NCBI GenBank assembly: GCA_913063435.1
Contig: CAJXYI010000016.1
Location: forward strand, 1 to 50,891
Direction of reading: 5' to 3'
DNA length: 50,891 bases
DNA from: an uncultured Actinomycetales bacterium
GTDB lineage: Bacteria > Actinomycetota > Actinomycetes > S36-B12
Shown here: positions 1 through 7,515 of the stretch, in pieces
Position numbering within the stretch: position 1 is the stretch's first letter
How the letters are laid out: every line of letters begins with the position of its first letter
Program-made: the position numbers and the translations under genes
Notes under the pieces: generated by a model
Database searches by the model: none
The model's input: the letters and a program-made list of their open reading frames with translations, nothing else
What the model was told of the DNA's origin: nothing

Positions 1-648
1 GTGTGGGCGCAGGCGCGGCTCGAGGGACTGGGGTGGGTGTCCTATCAACCATCCCCCCAGGATCGCCGCGCCGATCGACCCGCCGTCGTGGTCCCGCTCG
101 CCCCGCAGGATGCTCCCGAACCGGCACCCGAACCCGATGACGCTGCCGATGTCGATGACGGTGGTAGCGGTGGCAGCGATGCGGATGCCGATGACGCGAG
201 CGGCACCATCACCGAGTCGGTGGTGTCGGGGTTGGCAGTCGCCCTCGGTGCGATCGTGCTGGCGGCACTCGCGGTGGTGGCGTGGGCTCTCGTCGCCACC
301 CGGCTGCGCCGATCCCGCCGCGCCCGCCTTGCCGCGCAGCCACCGCAGCAGTCCGCGGCCGGTGCCGTCGATTGGTTGCGCGCCGTGCTGGCCGAGGCTG
401 ACCAGCCGCTGCCACGGGCCTGGGCGCCGGCACCCGTCCCGCTGGAGGTGGCTGATCGATCACCGGAACTCGCGCAGGCGGTCAGCGAGTTCGCCGTCAC
501 CGCCGCGCCGGTCCGATTCGCCCCCGATGGCGCCACTGCCGACCAGGCGGCGCAGCTGTGGCAGCGCGTCGATGCGATCGAATCCCTCATCGCCAAATCG
601 AGTAGTCGACTGATCTGGTGGCGCCGTCACTCTAGGGTTGCGCCATGA
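1..648 (+). CDS. Transglutaminase-like membrane protein, C-terminal fragment
   Basis: This is a partial gene cut by the window edge; the first codon is in frame but is probably not the real start. The opening residues contain L-E-G-L-G-W-V-S-Y-Q-P-S-P, which resembles the end of the transglutaminase core in TgpA-like proteins (typically G-W-V-x-F-D-P-T-P). An acidic Pro/Asp/Gly-rich linker follows (about residues 38-70), then one membrane helix (about 76-99), then a basic stretch and a cytoplasmic tail of about 110 residues. In this family the transglutaminase domain sits outside the membrane and the gene usually neighbours a MoxR ATPase and a DUF58 gene, which would lie to the left of the window. 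The TGA stop overlaps an ATG at 645. The family call rests on one short motif plus topology, so it is moderate. Confidence 0.55.
   Translation: MWAQARLEGLGWVSYQPSPQDRRADRPAVVVPLAPQDAPEPAPEPDDAADVDDGGSGGSDADADDASGTITESVVSGLAVALGAIVLAALAVVAWALVATRLRRSRRARLAAQPPQQSAAGAVDWLRAVLAEADQPLPRAWAPAPVPLEVADRSPELAQAVSEFAVTAAPVRFAPDGATADQAAQLWQRVDAIESLIAKSSSRLIWWRRHSRVAP
633..638 (+). promoter_or_regulatory. -10 box, leaderless start upstream of soxA-like gene
   Basis: TAGGGT ends 6 nt before the ATG at 645. That ATG opens a six-codon ORF leading into the oxidase gene. Confidence 0.55.
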
Positions 649-665
649 GTGAGGTTCAGCCATGA
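645..665 (+). other. Six-codon leader ORF (MSEVQP)
   Basis: ATG 645 lies 6 nt after a TAGGGT box and opens the reading frame M-S-E-V-Q-P-stop. Its TGA (663-665) overlaps the ATG of the oxidase gene at 662, so the two are arranged for translational coupling. The GAGG inside it (651-654) can also serve as ribosome binding site for ATG 662. The start looks like a duplicate of the oxidase start (ATGAGTGAG against ATGAGCGAG). Confidence 0.4.
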
Positions 666-1768
666 GCGAGACGTTGGATGTGGTGGTCGTCGGTGCCGGT
701 GCGATGGGTTCGACGACAGCCTGGCAATTGGCCAAGGCGGGTCGATCCGTCGCGGTGCTCGAGCAGTTCGGTCGGCTGCACGACCGCGGCTCCTCGCACG
801 GGCAGACCCGAGTGTTTCGGGTCAGCTACCGCGATCCGCTGTATACCGAACTCGCCACCGATTCGATCCCGCGCTGGCGTGAACTCGAAACTGACTCCGG
901 TGTCGATCTGCTGGAACAGACCGGCCAGCTCGATCACGGATTCTCCCCCGCGATCGTTCAGATCGAGGCGTCACTTGTCAGTGGGGGATTCGCGTATGAG
1001 CGCATGACACCCGAAGCGGCCGGTGAACGCTGGCCGTCGCTGAACTTCGACACCACCGTGTTGTATTCCCCCGATGGTGGACGAGTTTTCGCCGACCGGA
1101 TGGTCGATGCTGCGCTCGCGGTCGCCGAACGTTGTGGTGCGCAACTGCACTTCGACACACCCGTGCTCGCGATCGAACCCGATGGGGATGGTGTCGCAGT
1201 CGTCACCGAGGGTGCGACGTATCGGGCGAACACCGTCGTGGTGAGCGCCGGTGCCTGGGTGTCGCGCCTAGTCGGGCCGGGAACGAAGTGGCCGGACATC
1301 ACCCTTCCCGAGGTGACCGTCACGCGCCAACAGCCGGTGCACTTCGCGATCCGGCCGGGCATGTCGTTCCCGTCCTATATCCATCACGTGCCCGATGACA
1401 CCCCCGGTGCCGCTTTGCGCTTCGGCGCCTACGGTCTGGAATCCCCGGGTGAGGGCGTGAAGTTGGGCCTGGAGACCTCGGTGCGTACCGATCCCGATGA
1501 TGTCGGAGTGGTAGATCCGGCGATCACCGCCGAGGCGATCGCCTATGCCGATCGGTGGCTGCCAGGCGCGGACACATCGCAGGTCAGCGCGGTGACCTGC
1601 CTGTTCACCAACACTCCGGACTCACACTTCATCATCGACCGCGTCGGGCCGATCGTGGTGTGCTCGCCATGCTCGGGCCACGGATTCAAGTTCGCCCCCG
1701 AGATCGGCGCGATCACCGCCGATCTGGCGATGGGTGGTTCTCGTCGACATCGTGAGTGGCGGCTGTGA
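662..1768 (+). CDS. Sarcosine oxidase-type FAD-dependent amine oxidase
   Basis: This is a 368-residue flavoprotein of the monomeric sarcosine oxidase / N-methyltryptophan oxidase family, which oxidises N-methylated amino acids with release of formaldehyde and hydrogen peroxide. The dinucleotide motif G-A-G-A-M-G is at residues 11-16, and the FAD-contacting G-S-S-H-G-Q-T-R-V-F-R segment at about 43-53. C313 in C-L-F-T-N-T-P-D matches the cysteine that carries FAD covalently in the monomeric enzymes, and K267 matches their oxygen-activating lysine. G-H-G-F-K-F-A-P (339-346) is the typical C-terminal substrate-site segment. Length is close to the usual 380-390; the very C-terminus is short. Start ATG 662 has GAGG 7 nt upstream. 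The substrate cannot be fixed from sequence. Confidence 0.85.
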   Translation: MSETLDVVVVGAGAMGSTTAWQLAKAGRSVAVLEQFGRLHDRGSSHGQTRVFRVSYRDPLYTELATDSIPRWRELETDSGVDLLEQTGQLDHGFSPAIVQIEASLVSGGFAYERMTPEAAGERWPSLNFDTTVLYSPDGGRVFADRMVDAALAVAERCGAQLHFDTPVLAIEPDGDGVAVVTEGATYRANTVVVSAGAWVSRLVGPGTKWPDITLPEVTVTRQQPVHFAIRPGMSFPSYIHHVPDDTPGAALRFGAYGLESPGEGVKLGLETSVRTDPDDVGVVDPAITAEAIAYADRWLPGADTSQVSAVTCLFTNTPDSHFIIDRVGPIVVCSPCSGHGFKFAPEIGAITADLAMGGSRRHREWRL

Positions 1769-1777
1769 GCAGCTGCT
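1768..1777. promoter_or_regulatory. Palindrome AGCAGCTGCT, candidate antitoxin operator
   Basis: A perfect 10-bp palindrome abuts the -35 element of the toxin-antitoxin promoter. AbrB-type antitoxins usually repress their own promoter, so this is a plausible operator; binding is inferred. Confidence 0.35.
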
Positions 1778-1805
1778 TGACAGCAAAACAGCTTTACCGC
1801 ATTGT
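1777..1805 (+). promoter_or_regulatory. Promoter of the toxin-antitoxin pair
   Basis: Consensus -35 TTGACA (1777-1782), 17-bp spacer, -10 CATTGT (1800-1805), then 6 nt to ATG 1812. This is the best -35 in the window and predicts a leaderless transcript. Confidence 0.65.
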
Positions 1806-1811
1806 GTAACC

Positions 1812-2141
1812 ATGGGATCCCAAGCCGCCTACCACGCCTACTTGAGTTTGCAGAGCCGCGGCGTCCTCGCCCTGCCCCCTGAGGTGCGAAAACGCCTCGG
1901 CCTCGATGTGCCCGGCGCTCAGGTCGAGGTTGTGGAGCGCGAGGATGGCGTCATCGAACTTCGCCCTCAGGTCCCGGTCCCCGCCAGCCAGGCCTGGTTC
2001 TGGACCGATGCATGGCAAACGCGAGAGAGAGAAGTCCAAGAGGAAATCGCTGCGGGCCGCGTGACCACCTTTGCTGACGGTGATTCCTTCCTTGATTCCC
2101 TGCCCCTGGATTCGTCGAGTGTCGCCCCATCGAATGACTGA
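1812..2141 (+). CDS. AbrB/MazE/SpoVT-type antitoxin
   Basis: This is a 109-residue antitoxin. Residues about 12-45 form the swapped-hairpin DNA-binding fold: S-R-G-V-L-A-L-P-P-E-V-R-K-R-L-G-L, then P-G-A-Q-V-E-V-V-E, then G-V-I-E-L-R-P. The C-terminal half (W-Q-T-R-E-R-E-V-Q-E-E-I-A-A-G-R, then an acidic F-A-D-G-D-S-F-L-D-S-L) resembles toxin-neutralising tails of this family. The frame is open back to 1734, but the start is set at ATG 1812 because the AbrB fold begins just after it and a -10 box lies 6 nt upstream. The toxin gene begins 3 nt after the stop, so both are made from one transcript. It should bind its own promoter alone or with the toxin. Confidence 0.8.
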   Translation: MGSQAAYHAYLSLQSRGVLALPPEVRKRLGLDVPGAQVEVVEREDGVIELRPQVPVPASQAWFWTDAWQTREREVQEEIAAGRVTTFADGDSFLDSLPLDSSSVAPSND

Positions 2142-2144
2142 CCC

Positions 2145-2468
2145 GTGCGCTTCGCCACACAGAAATACTTCGACCGAGACTGGGCGCGACTGAAACCCGA
2201 GCATCAACGTCAGTTCATCACGGTGGTGCGAGGGAAATTCATCCCCGCCTGTGATGCGTGGGCAAAGGCGGCCGATGCCGGTCTGCCGTTTGTGTGGCCG
2301 AAATCCTTGCGAGTGTCCCCCATCGCCAACGGGGGAGGGATCATGGAGATGACCTGGAGTTTCGCATCCCCTGATGGTCGCGCCACCTTCCATCTTGGAT
2401 CGCAAGACGACGAGTGGATCTGCTACTGGCGACGAATTGGAGACCACGGGGTCTTTGAAACTCCATAG
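2145..2468 (+). CDS. RelE/ParE-like toxin of a type II pair
   Basis: This is a 107-residue protein starting with GTG, 3 nt after the antitoxin stop. The N-terminal helix (F-D-R-D-W-A-R-L-K-P-E-H-Q-R-Q-F), then strands S-L-R-V-S-P-I, I-M-E-M-T-W-S-F, R-A-T-F-H-L-G and the closing I-C-Y-W-R-R-I-G-D-H-G-V-F, fit the RelE/ParE fold; the W-R-R-I-G-x-H ending is common among toxins paired with AbrB antitoxins. Known members act as ribosome-dependent mRNA nucleases or gyrase poisons; which applies here is not visible. It could also be an uncharacterised partner with the same fold. Confidence in the pairing is higher than in the mechanism. Confidence 0.65.
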   Translation: MRFATQKYFDRDWARLKPEHQRQFITVVRGKFIPACDAWAKAADAGLPFVWPKSLRVSPIANGGGIMEMTWSFASPDGRATFHLGSQDDEWICYWRRIGDHGVFETP

Positions 2469-2485
2469 TGGGATAGTCCAAGGTG

Positions 2486-3373
2486 TCACTGCAGGAATTC
2501 ACAGATGAGGGCGCTGGCGCGCTGTGGTTCATCGTGCAGCAGCCAGTGCGTGGCGTCATCGGAGATCTCGACGCACACGTCATCGCACAGTGCAGCACTC
2601 GGTTCGATCATCGACGCGGACAGGAACCTGTCGCGTCGCCCCCACAGGATCAACGTCGGCACATGCACCCGCGGATCGGGTTGTGATCCCGGGCGCCGGC
2701 GCACCGATGCGCGGTACCAGTTCGCCATGCCCGTGGCCGCGCCCGGTTGGGCCCAGGCCTGCTTCAGGCGAGACAGATACTCATCGTCGAAGGAGCCCGG
2801 GTTCGCCGACTTCGCGAGGATCTTCGCGAAGCGTCCCCGCGTGCGCGCACCGAAGGCGACGGCTTCGGGAACTCGTGGAATCTGCAGCGCGAAGATGTAC
2901 CAGCTGCTCAGCGCTTGACGTGGATTGCCGCGGATCTCGCGGGCCAGAACCCGCGGATGGGGCACATTGATCACCACCAGACGATCGACGACCTCGCGAT
3001 CGGTGAGCGCGATCCACCACGCCACCGCAGCACCCCAGTCGTGCCCGACGATGTGGGCGTGTTCGCGACCGAAGGCGTAGATCAGGCCTACGGCATCGCG
3101 GCTGAGCTCCTCGATGCGATAGGCGTCGATGCCATCCGGTTTATCCGATAGGTCATAGCCGCGCTGATCGGGGGCGACGACGCGGAATCCTGCCTTCGCG
3201 AGGGTGACCAGCGCGGGGGTCATGCCACGCCAGTAATCGGGGAATCCGTGCAGGGCGAGCACGAGCGGGCCGTCTTCGGGTCCGGCCATCGCGCAGTGCA
3301 GGTGGATGCCGTTCGTTGCGACACGTGCGAACGACACCTCGACGCCGTCGATCACCTCACTATGCGCGCTCAC
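2486..3373 (-). CDS. Alpha/beta hydrolase, epoxide hydrolase-like
   Basis: This is a 295-residue cytosolic alpha/beta hydrolase. The oxyanion motif H-G-F-P-D-Y-W is at residues 42-48. The nucleophile elbow G-H-D-W-G-A (110-115) puts aspartate D112 at the nucleophile position, as in epoxide hydrolases and haloalkane dehalogenases. D248 (W-G-R-R-D-R-F) and H276 (D-A-T-H-W) complete the triad. Tyr159 and Tyr220 in the cap region are candidates for the epoxide-activating tyrosines, which favours epoxide hydrolase over dehalogenase. The start is GTG 3373, six nt after a TAGGGT box. It is divergent from the transporter gene at 3440, and its stop lies 18 nt from the toxin stop (convergent). Confidence 0.85.
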   Translation of the reverse strand: MSAHSEVIDGVEVSFARVATNGIHLHCAMAGPEDGPLVLALHGFPDYWRGMTPALVTLAKAGFRVVAPDQRGYDLSDKPDGIDAYRIEELSRDAVGLIYAFGREHAHIVGHDWGAAVAWWIALTDREVVDRLVVINVPHPRVLAREIRGNPRQALSSWYIFALQIPRVPEAVAFGARTRGRFAKILAKSANPGSFDDEYLSRLKQAWAQPGAATGMANWYRASVRRRPGSQPDPRVHVPTLILWGRRDRFLSASMIEPSAALCDDVCVEISDDATHWLLHDEPQRASALICEFLQ

Positions 3374-3379
3374 ACACCG

Positions 3380-3385
3380 ACCCTA
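3380..3385 (-). promoter_or_regulatory. -10 box of the epoxide hydrolase-like gene
   Basis: TAGGGT on the minus strand ends 6 nt before GTG 3373. Confidence 0.55.
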
Positions 3386-3439
3386 CGGCCGCCGGAGGGC
3401 GACGGCGACGGCGACGGCATGGTGTTCAATGGACGCCCT

Positions 3440-4129
3440 ATGAGCACCCACCACTCCCACGAGCACCCCGATCTCGCCCGCTTCGCCGAAACCGGGCGCA
3501 GTCTGTATCCGCTCGTCGTCGGAGTGTTCGTCGCCCTGCTGCTCATCTCCAACATCGGCGCGGTGAAACTCATCTCCTTCGGCCCGCTCATCACCGACGG
3601 TGGCGTGTTCTTGTTCCCGCTGGTCTACATCGTCGGCGATGTGCTCAGCGAGGTCTATGGCTTCAGGGCGGCTCGTCGAGCGATCGTGCTCGCGTTCGCG
3701 ATGTCGGCGCTGGCTGCGCTCACGTTCTGGTTGGTGCAGATCTCACCACCTGCAGATGATTGGCCCAATCAAGAGGCGTTCGAATCCGTGCTCGGGTTCG
3801 TGCCTCGAATCGTGATCGCCAGCATCATCGCGTTCCTCATCGGGCAGTTGCTCAACGCCTACGTTCTGGTCAAGATCAAGGAACGTACCGCGGAGAAGGC
3901 CCTGTGGCTGCGCCTGCTCGGCTCCACGGTGATCGGCCAGTTCGTCGACACGTTGATCTTCGGCTTCATCGCATTCTGGGGCATCATCACCGGCACTGAG
4001 TTCGTCATCTTCGTCCTCGCCGGGTTCGTCTACAAGGTGTTGGTCGAGGTCGTGCTGTTGCCCGTGACCTATCGCGTGATCGCGATCGTCAAGCGCCGTG
4101 AACCGACCTACGGCCTGGTCTCGGCCTGA
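3440..4129 (+). CDS. Queuosine precursor transporter (VUT / YhhQ family)
   Basis: This is a 229-residue inner-membrane protein with about six hydrophobic helices, beginning near residue 21 (Y-P-L-V-V-G-V-F-V-A-L-L-L-I-S-N). Family hallmarks are S-N-I-G-A-V-K near the first helix, D-V-L-S-E-V-Y-G-F between helices 2 and 3, and G-Q-F-V-D-T-L-I-F near helix 5. Members import preQ1, preQ0 or queuine for tRNA modification. The neighbour tgt, which converges on it with 2 nt between stops, uses exactly these bases. The start ATG 3440 is chosen because upstream codons run through a low-complexity GAC/GGC repeat; ATG 3419 is an alternative. A TTCAAT box lies 9 nt upstream. Confidence 0.85.
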   Translation: MSTHHSHEHPDLARFAETGRSLYPLVVGVFVALLLISNIGAVKLISFGPLITDGGVFLFPLVYIVGDVLSEVYGFRAARRAIVLAFAMSALAALTFWLVQISPPADDWPNQEAFESVLGFVPRIVIASIIAFLIGQLLNAYVLVKIKERTAEKALWLRLLGSTVIGQFVDTLIFGFIAFWGIITGTEFVIFVLAGFVYKVLVEVVLLPVTYRVIAIVKRREPTYGLVSA

Positions 4130-4131
4130 GC

Positions 4132-5340
4132 CTAGGCGTAGTAACGACCGCAGAATTCTGAACGGAACTCCGCGAAATCGCCGTTGTCGATGCTCGCACG
4201 CATCCGATCGACCAGCCCGACGATGAAGTATTCGTTGTGGATCGTGGCCAGGGTGGAGGCGATCATCTCCTTGGCCTTGAACGCATGATGCAGATATGCC
4301 CGCGTGTAGTTCGTGCAGGTGTAGCAGGCGCATTCGGGATCGATGGGTGCGAAGGCTCGCCGGTTCGCCGCTGTCAGCAGATTGACTCGACCGTCATAGG
4401 TGTACACGGCGGAATTTCGCGCGACACGTGACGGTGACACGCAATCGAAGGTGTCCATTCCCGCGGCCACCGCGGTGAACAGGTCATCGGGCTCACCGAT
4501 GCCGAGCAGATGGCGGGGGCGGTCCTCGGGAAGCTCCTCGACCACCCAGCGCAGGATGGCATCGAGATTGACCTTCTCGATCGCCCCGCCGATGCCGAAT
4601 CCGTCGAAGCCCATACCGGCGAGATCGCGCGCTGCGGTGCGCCGCAGATCCTCGTACTGCGCTCCCTGGATGACTCCGAACAGGGCCTGATACGGCCGAT
4701 GCGAGCGTTCGGTCATCAAGCGTGCGTGCTCGTCGACGCAGCGCAACGCCCATCGCCGCGTGCGTTGCAGCGACTCGATCTGGTAGGCGCGAGTATTCAT
4801 CAACGTCGTCAACTCGTCGAAGGCGAAGATGATGTCGGCACCGATCTGCGCCTGCACCTGCATCGACACCTCGGGGGTGAATCGATGACGGGAGCCATCG
4901 AGGTGCGAGGTGAAGGTCACGCCGTCTTCGTCGACGAGCGCGAGGCGCTGCTTGCCCTCGGCGATGACGTCGTCATCGGTGTTGCCCTCCACCGCCATCG
5001 CCAGGGTCTTCTTGAAACCGGCCCCGAGGGACAGCACCTGGAAACCGCCGGAATCGGTGAACGTCGGGCCGGGCCAGTTCATGAAAGCCCCGAGCCCGCC
5101 GGCCTCGTCGACGATGTCGGCTCCGGGCTGCAGATACAGGTGGTAGGCGTTGGCCAGCAGTGCCTGGGCCCCGAGGGCCGCCATGGCTTCGGGCAGGACG
5201 GCTTTCACGCTGGCCTTCGTGCCGACCGGGATGAAGGCCGGGGTGCGGATGGGTCCGTGTGGTGTCTGGATCACCCCGGTGCGCCCGGGCTGTTCGGGCA
5301 ATCGCACCTCGATGCGGAACCCGAACGACACGGTGATCAT
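4132..5340 (-). CDS. tgt: tRNA-guanine(34) transglycosylase
   Basis: This is a 402-residue enzyme that exchanges guanine 34 in the GUN anticodons of Asp, Asn, His and Tyr tRNAs for preQ1 or queuine. D96 in D-S-G-G-F-Q is the general base and D299 in M-D-T-F-D-C-V is the nucleophile. The zinc site is C337-x-C339-x2-C342 with H368 (T-I-H-N). Residues about 107-150 hold an insertion (G-F-K-K-T-L-A onward, I-A-E-G-K, H-L-D-G-S) that I recognise from other actinobacterial enzymes and that explains the extra length over the roughly 375-residue E. coli form. No de novo preQ0 synthesis genes lie in the window, so salvage through the neighbouring transporter is likely. GTG 5331 is an alternative start. 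Confidence 0.95.
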   Translation of the reverse strand: MITVSFGFRIEVRLPEQPGRTGVIQTPHGPIRTPAFIPVGTKASVKAVLPEAMAALGAQALLANAYHLYLQPGADIVDEAGGLGAFMNWPGPTFTDSGGFQVLSLGAGFKKTLAMAVEGNTDDDVIAEGKQRLALVDEDGVTFTSHLDGSRHRFTPEVSMQVQAQIGADIIFAFDELTTLMNTRAYQIESLQRTRRWALRCVDEHARLMTERSHRPYQALFGVIQGAQYEDLRRTAARDLAGMGFDGFGIGGAIEKVNLDAILRWVVEELPEDRPRHLLGIGEPDDLFTAVAAGMDTFDCVSPSRVARNSAVYTYDGRVNLLTAANRRAFAPIDPECACYTCTNYTRAYLHHAFKAKEMIASTLATIHNEYFIVGLVDRMRASIDNGDFAEFRSEFCGRYYA

Positions 5341-5464
5341 TCAAGCACCACGGATCACTGTGGCACCACCTCAGCCCGGGTGACTAGCCAACCTGCGGTC
5401 TAGGGAGTACAACCTTGTCCGATCCACCCTCCCGGGGGGTGCCAGTGGCGAATTGGAGGCCACG

Positions 5465-5953
5465 ATGAGCATGCAGGCTGCAGGTCCCGCACGGCGACGG
5501 CTCGGCGATCTCGTGATCGACCCGCTCGGTCGTCAGGTATTTCTCGAAGGCGTCGAAATCCGGCTCACCCGCTTGGAGTTCGCGCTCCTGTCTGCCCTTG
5601 CCGATCATCCAGGGGCCGTCGCGACTCCGAAGCAACTGCTGGAAACAGTTTGGGGACACTCGTGGCTGGGAGATGACCACGTGGTCGAGACGAACATCGG
5701 GCGATTGCGAACCAAACTGGGTGAGAGCGCTCGCCAGCCGAGATTCATCCACACGGTGCGCGGTGTGGGCTACCGATTCCAAGCCCATCCGCAGCAGGTC
5801 GACTGTCCGCTAGAACCCCGGGTATCCGTCGGTGAGTGGGTCATCTCGGTGCTGCTGCAGGTCACGGTGTCCGCGACGGGAGATGTGCTCGACGTCGTTG
5901 CCGACATCGTGGACGACGAAACCGACGGTCGCGAGTTGCCCGAGTTCGCCTAG
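5465..5953 (+). CDS. Orphan OmpR/PhoB-type winged-helix regulator without receiver domain
   Basis: This is a 162-residue DNA-binding protein. Residues about 12-105 form a complete OmpR/PhoB winged helix: L-T-R-L-E-F-A-L-L-S-A-L, then P-K-Q-L-L-E-T-V-W-G, then V-V-E-T-N-I-G-R-L-R-T-K-L-G, and the wing R-G-V-G-Y-R-F. There is no phosphoacceptor domain in front, so it is not a standard two-component regulator. The last 40 residues (V-L-D-V-V-A-D-I-V-D-D-E-T-D-G onward) are acidic and match nothing I know. The start is ATG 5465, with a clear GGAGG (5455-5459) 5 nt upstream. Its TAG stop supplies the first half of the -10 box of the next gene. The target is unknown; the adjacent dehydrogenase pair is the nearest candidate. 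Confidence 0.8.
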   Translation: MSMQAAGPARRRLGDLVIDPLGRQVFLEGVEIRLTRLEFALLSALADHPGAVATPKQLLETVWGHSWLGDDHVVETNIGRLRTKLGESARQPRFIHTVRGVGYRFQAHPQQVDCPLEPRVSVGEWVISVLLQVTVSATGDVLDVVADIVDDETDGRELPEFA

Positions 5954-5956
5954 GCT
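5951..5956 (+). promoter_or_regulatory. -10 box nested in the regulator's stop codon
   Basis: TAGGCT begins with the TAG stop of the winged-helix gene and ends 8 nt before GTG 5965 of the dehydrogenase gene. Confidence 0.5.
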
Positions 5957-5964
5957 GTCATGTC

Positions 5965-7515
5965 GTGACCAGGTTGCGGCTTTTCACCGATGATGATTCC
6001 GCCCCGCTGTTCCGGTCCATCCATGATGCCCCCTGGTGGGATGGAGCAGGAATCGAAATATCGAAAGACGTTGCAGACACAGCGATTTTCTGCGTCTCGC
6101 AACCAACGGAATGGAATCGGGTTGCTGAACGCTTCGAGCGCGTGAGTGTTCCGACCGTGGTGGTGGGCCCAGGTCTGGCATCAATTGCAAAACCTTCGCA
6201 GGAGCACGATATTCGAATCCGTCCGCGCGGACTCGGGCTTGCCGAGGACGTGGTGATTCGCGATCGGGTGATCGATCTCTCGCGGGCCAGCGGAGGAGTG
6301 CTCGCCACCGCCAATATCGCGTTCACCGATCTGCCCGTGATGCGATGGGATGCCGATCGCTGTTTGGCCGGTCTCGGCGTGGGTCTCGAACCGCAGACGT
6401 GGCACGACCAGGAGTTCCTTCGCCTGGTACATCGGCTGTTGCATCGCATCTCTCAGCCGGTCGAGCAGTCAGCGATCCGGGTCGGACTTCTCGGCTATGG
6501 CGCGATCGGGCACGAACATGCCGGAGCCATCGCTGCCACCGATGGCTTGGATCTGGCGATGGTGTGCGATCTGTCCGATGACCGTCGTGCCGTGGCCGAG
6601 TCCTACACCCCGGGTGTGGCGACCACTGACGATCCGAGTGCTTTGCGTGACAGCGCCGACGTCGATCTGGTGATCGTGTCGACCCCGCCCAATACACACG
6701 GGCAGTGGGCGCTGGACTTGATCGAGGCCGGCAAGCACGTCGTGTTGGAGAAGCCGATGGCGTTGACGACGGCCGAATGCGATGCGGCGATCGATGCGGC
6801 TGCCCGCGCCGATCGCACGCTGGTGGTCTATCAGAACCGCCGTTTCGATCCGGATTTCCGAGCCATCGCGCACGCGATCGAAGTCGGTGATCTTGGTGAG
6901 GTGTTCCACCTCGAGGCCTTTGTCGGCACCTATCAGCACCCGTGCAACTACTGGCATTCGGACGCGGATGTGTCCGGCGGTGCGCTGTTCGACTGGGGTT
7001 CGCACATCGTCGACCAGATCCTGCAACTCATGCCCGGTGAGATTGCGAGTGTCACTGCACGCAACCACAAACGCATGTGGCATGACGTCACCAATGCCGA
7101 TCATGCGCGGATGACGCTGCACTACGCCGATGGTCGTGAAGCCACGTTCATCTATTCCGATCTCGCCGCAGCACTCAAGCCGCGCTGGTACCTGGCCGGA
7201 ACGAAGGGTGGATTGATTGGTGACTGGCGGCGAGAGCGGGTGGTCGCACGCAGTCCTATCGGCACCTTGGCCGAGGATCTTCTTGCTCCCGCGGATTCGC
7301 CACCGCAACTGTGGCTGCACTCGGATGATGGCCGCGTCGCGCAGGTTCCAGGTCGACCGGCACCGGTCGGCGAATTCCACCGGCAACTCGTCGATTTCAT
7401 TCGCGAGGGATTGCCGATGACGGTGACGGCTGATCATTCCCGGCGTGTCGTCGCGATGCTCGAGGCGGCTGAGTTGTCCGCCGCTCGAGACGGGGCACCG
7501 GTGGTGCCTGCGTGA
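5965..7515 (+). CDS. Gfo/Idh/MocA oxidoreductase with a 165-residue N-terminal extension
   Basis: This is a 516-residue protein. The C-terminal two thirds is a standard NAD(P)-dependent sugar or inositol dehydrogenase: the Rossmann motif G-L-L-G-Y-G-A-I-G is at residues 174-182, the catalytic-loop E-K-P at 262-264, Y-Q-N-R-R-F-D-P-D-F after it, and G-A-L-F-D-W-G-S-H-I-V-D-Q supplies the conserved Asp and His of the active site. The first 165 residues are extra. The end of that part (G-L-G-V-G-L-E-P-Q-T-W-H-D-Q-E-F, then L-L-H-R-I) resembles the last strand and helix of ThuA-like glutamine-amidotransferase folds, but I am not certain. Start GTG 5965 follows a TAGGCT box; earlier in-frame codons overlap the regulator gene. 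It is coupled to the next gene by a 4-nt overlap. Confidence 0.8.
   Translation: MTRLRLFTDDDSAPLFRSIHDAPWWDGAGIEISKDVADTAIFCVSQPTEWNRVAERFERVSVPTVVVGPGLASIAKPSQEHDIRIRPRGLGLAEDVVIRDRVIDLSRASGGVLATANIAFTDLPVMRWDADRCLAGLGVGLEPQTWHDQEFLRLVHRLLHRISQPVEQSAIRVGLLGYGAIGHEHAGAIAATDGLDLAMVCDLSDDRRAVAESYTPGVATTDDPSALRDSADVDLVIVSTPPNTHGQWALDLIEAGKHVVLEKPMALTTAECDAAIDAAARADRTLVVYQNRRFDPDFRAIAHAIEVGDLGEVFHLEAFVGTYQHPCNYWHSDADVSGGALFDWGSHIVDQILQLMPGEIASVTARNHKRMWHDVTNADHARMTLHYADGREATFIYSDLAAALKPRWYLAGTKGGLIGDWRRERVVARSPIGTLAEDLLAPADSPPQLWLHSDDGRVAQVPGRPAPVGEFHRQLVDFIREGLPMTVTADHSRRVVAMLEAAELSAARDGAPVVPA

Noticed and set aside
1725-1768. Possible frameshift at the end of the sarcosine oxidase gene
   Set aside because: The C-terminus is somewhat short, but the conserved G-H-G-F-K-F segment and the last helix are intact, and the alternative frame does not continue the family pattern.
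3403-3419. GAC/GGC triplet repeat before the transporter as a CRISPR-like or regulatory repeat
   Set aside because: It is a short GGCGAC run in a GC-rich gap with no spacer structure; a low-complexity stretch explains it.
5425-5441. CACCC/GGGTG inverted repeat upstream of the winged-helix gene as a terminator
   Set aside because: There is no T-tract on either strand and the spacer itself is C/G-rich; it may be chance in this composition.
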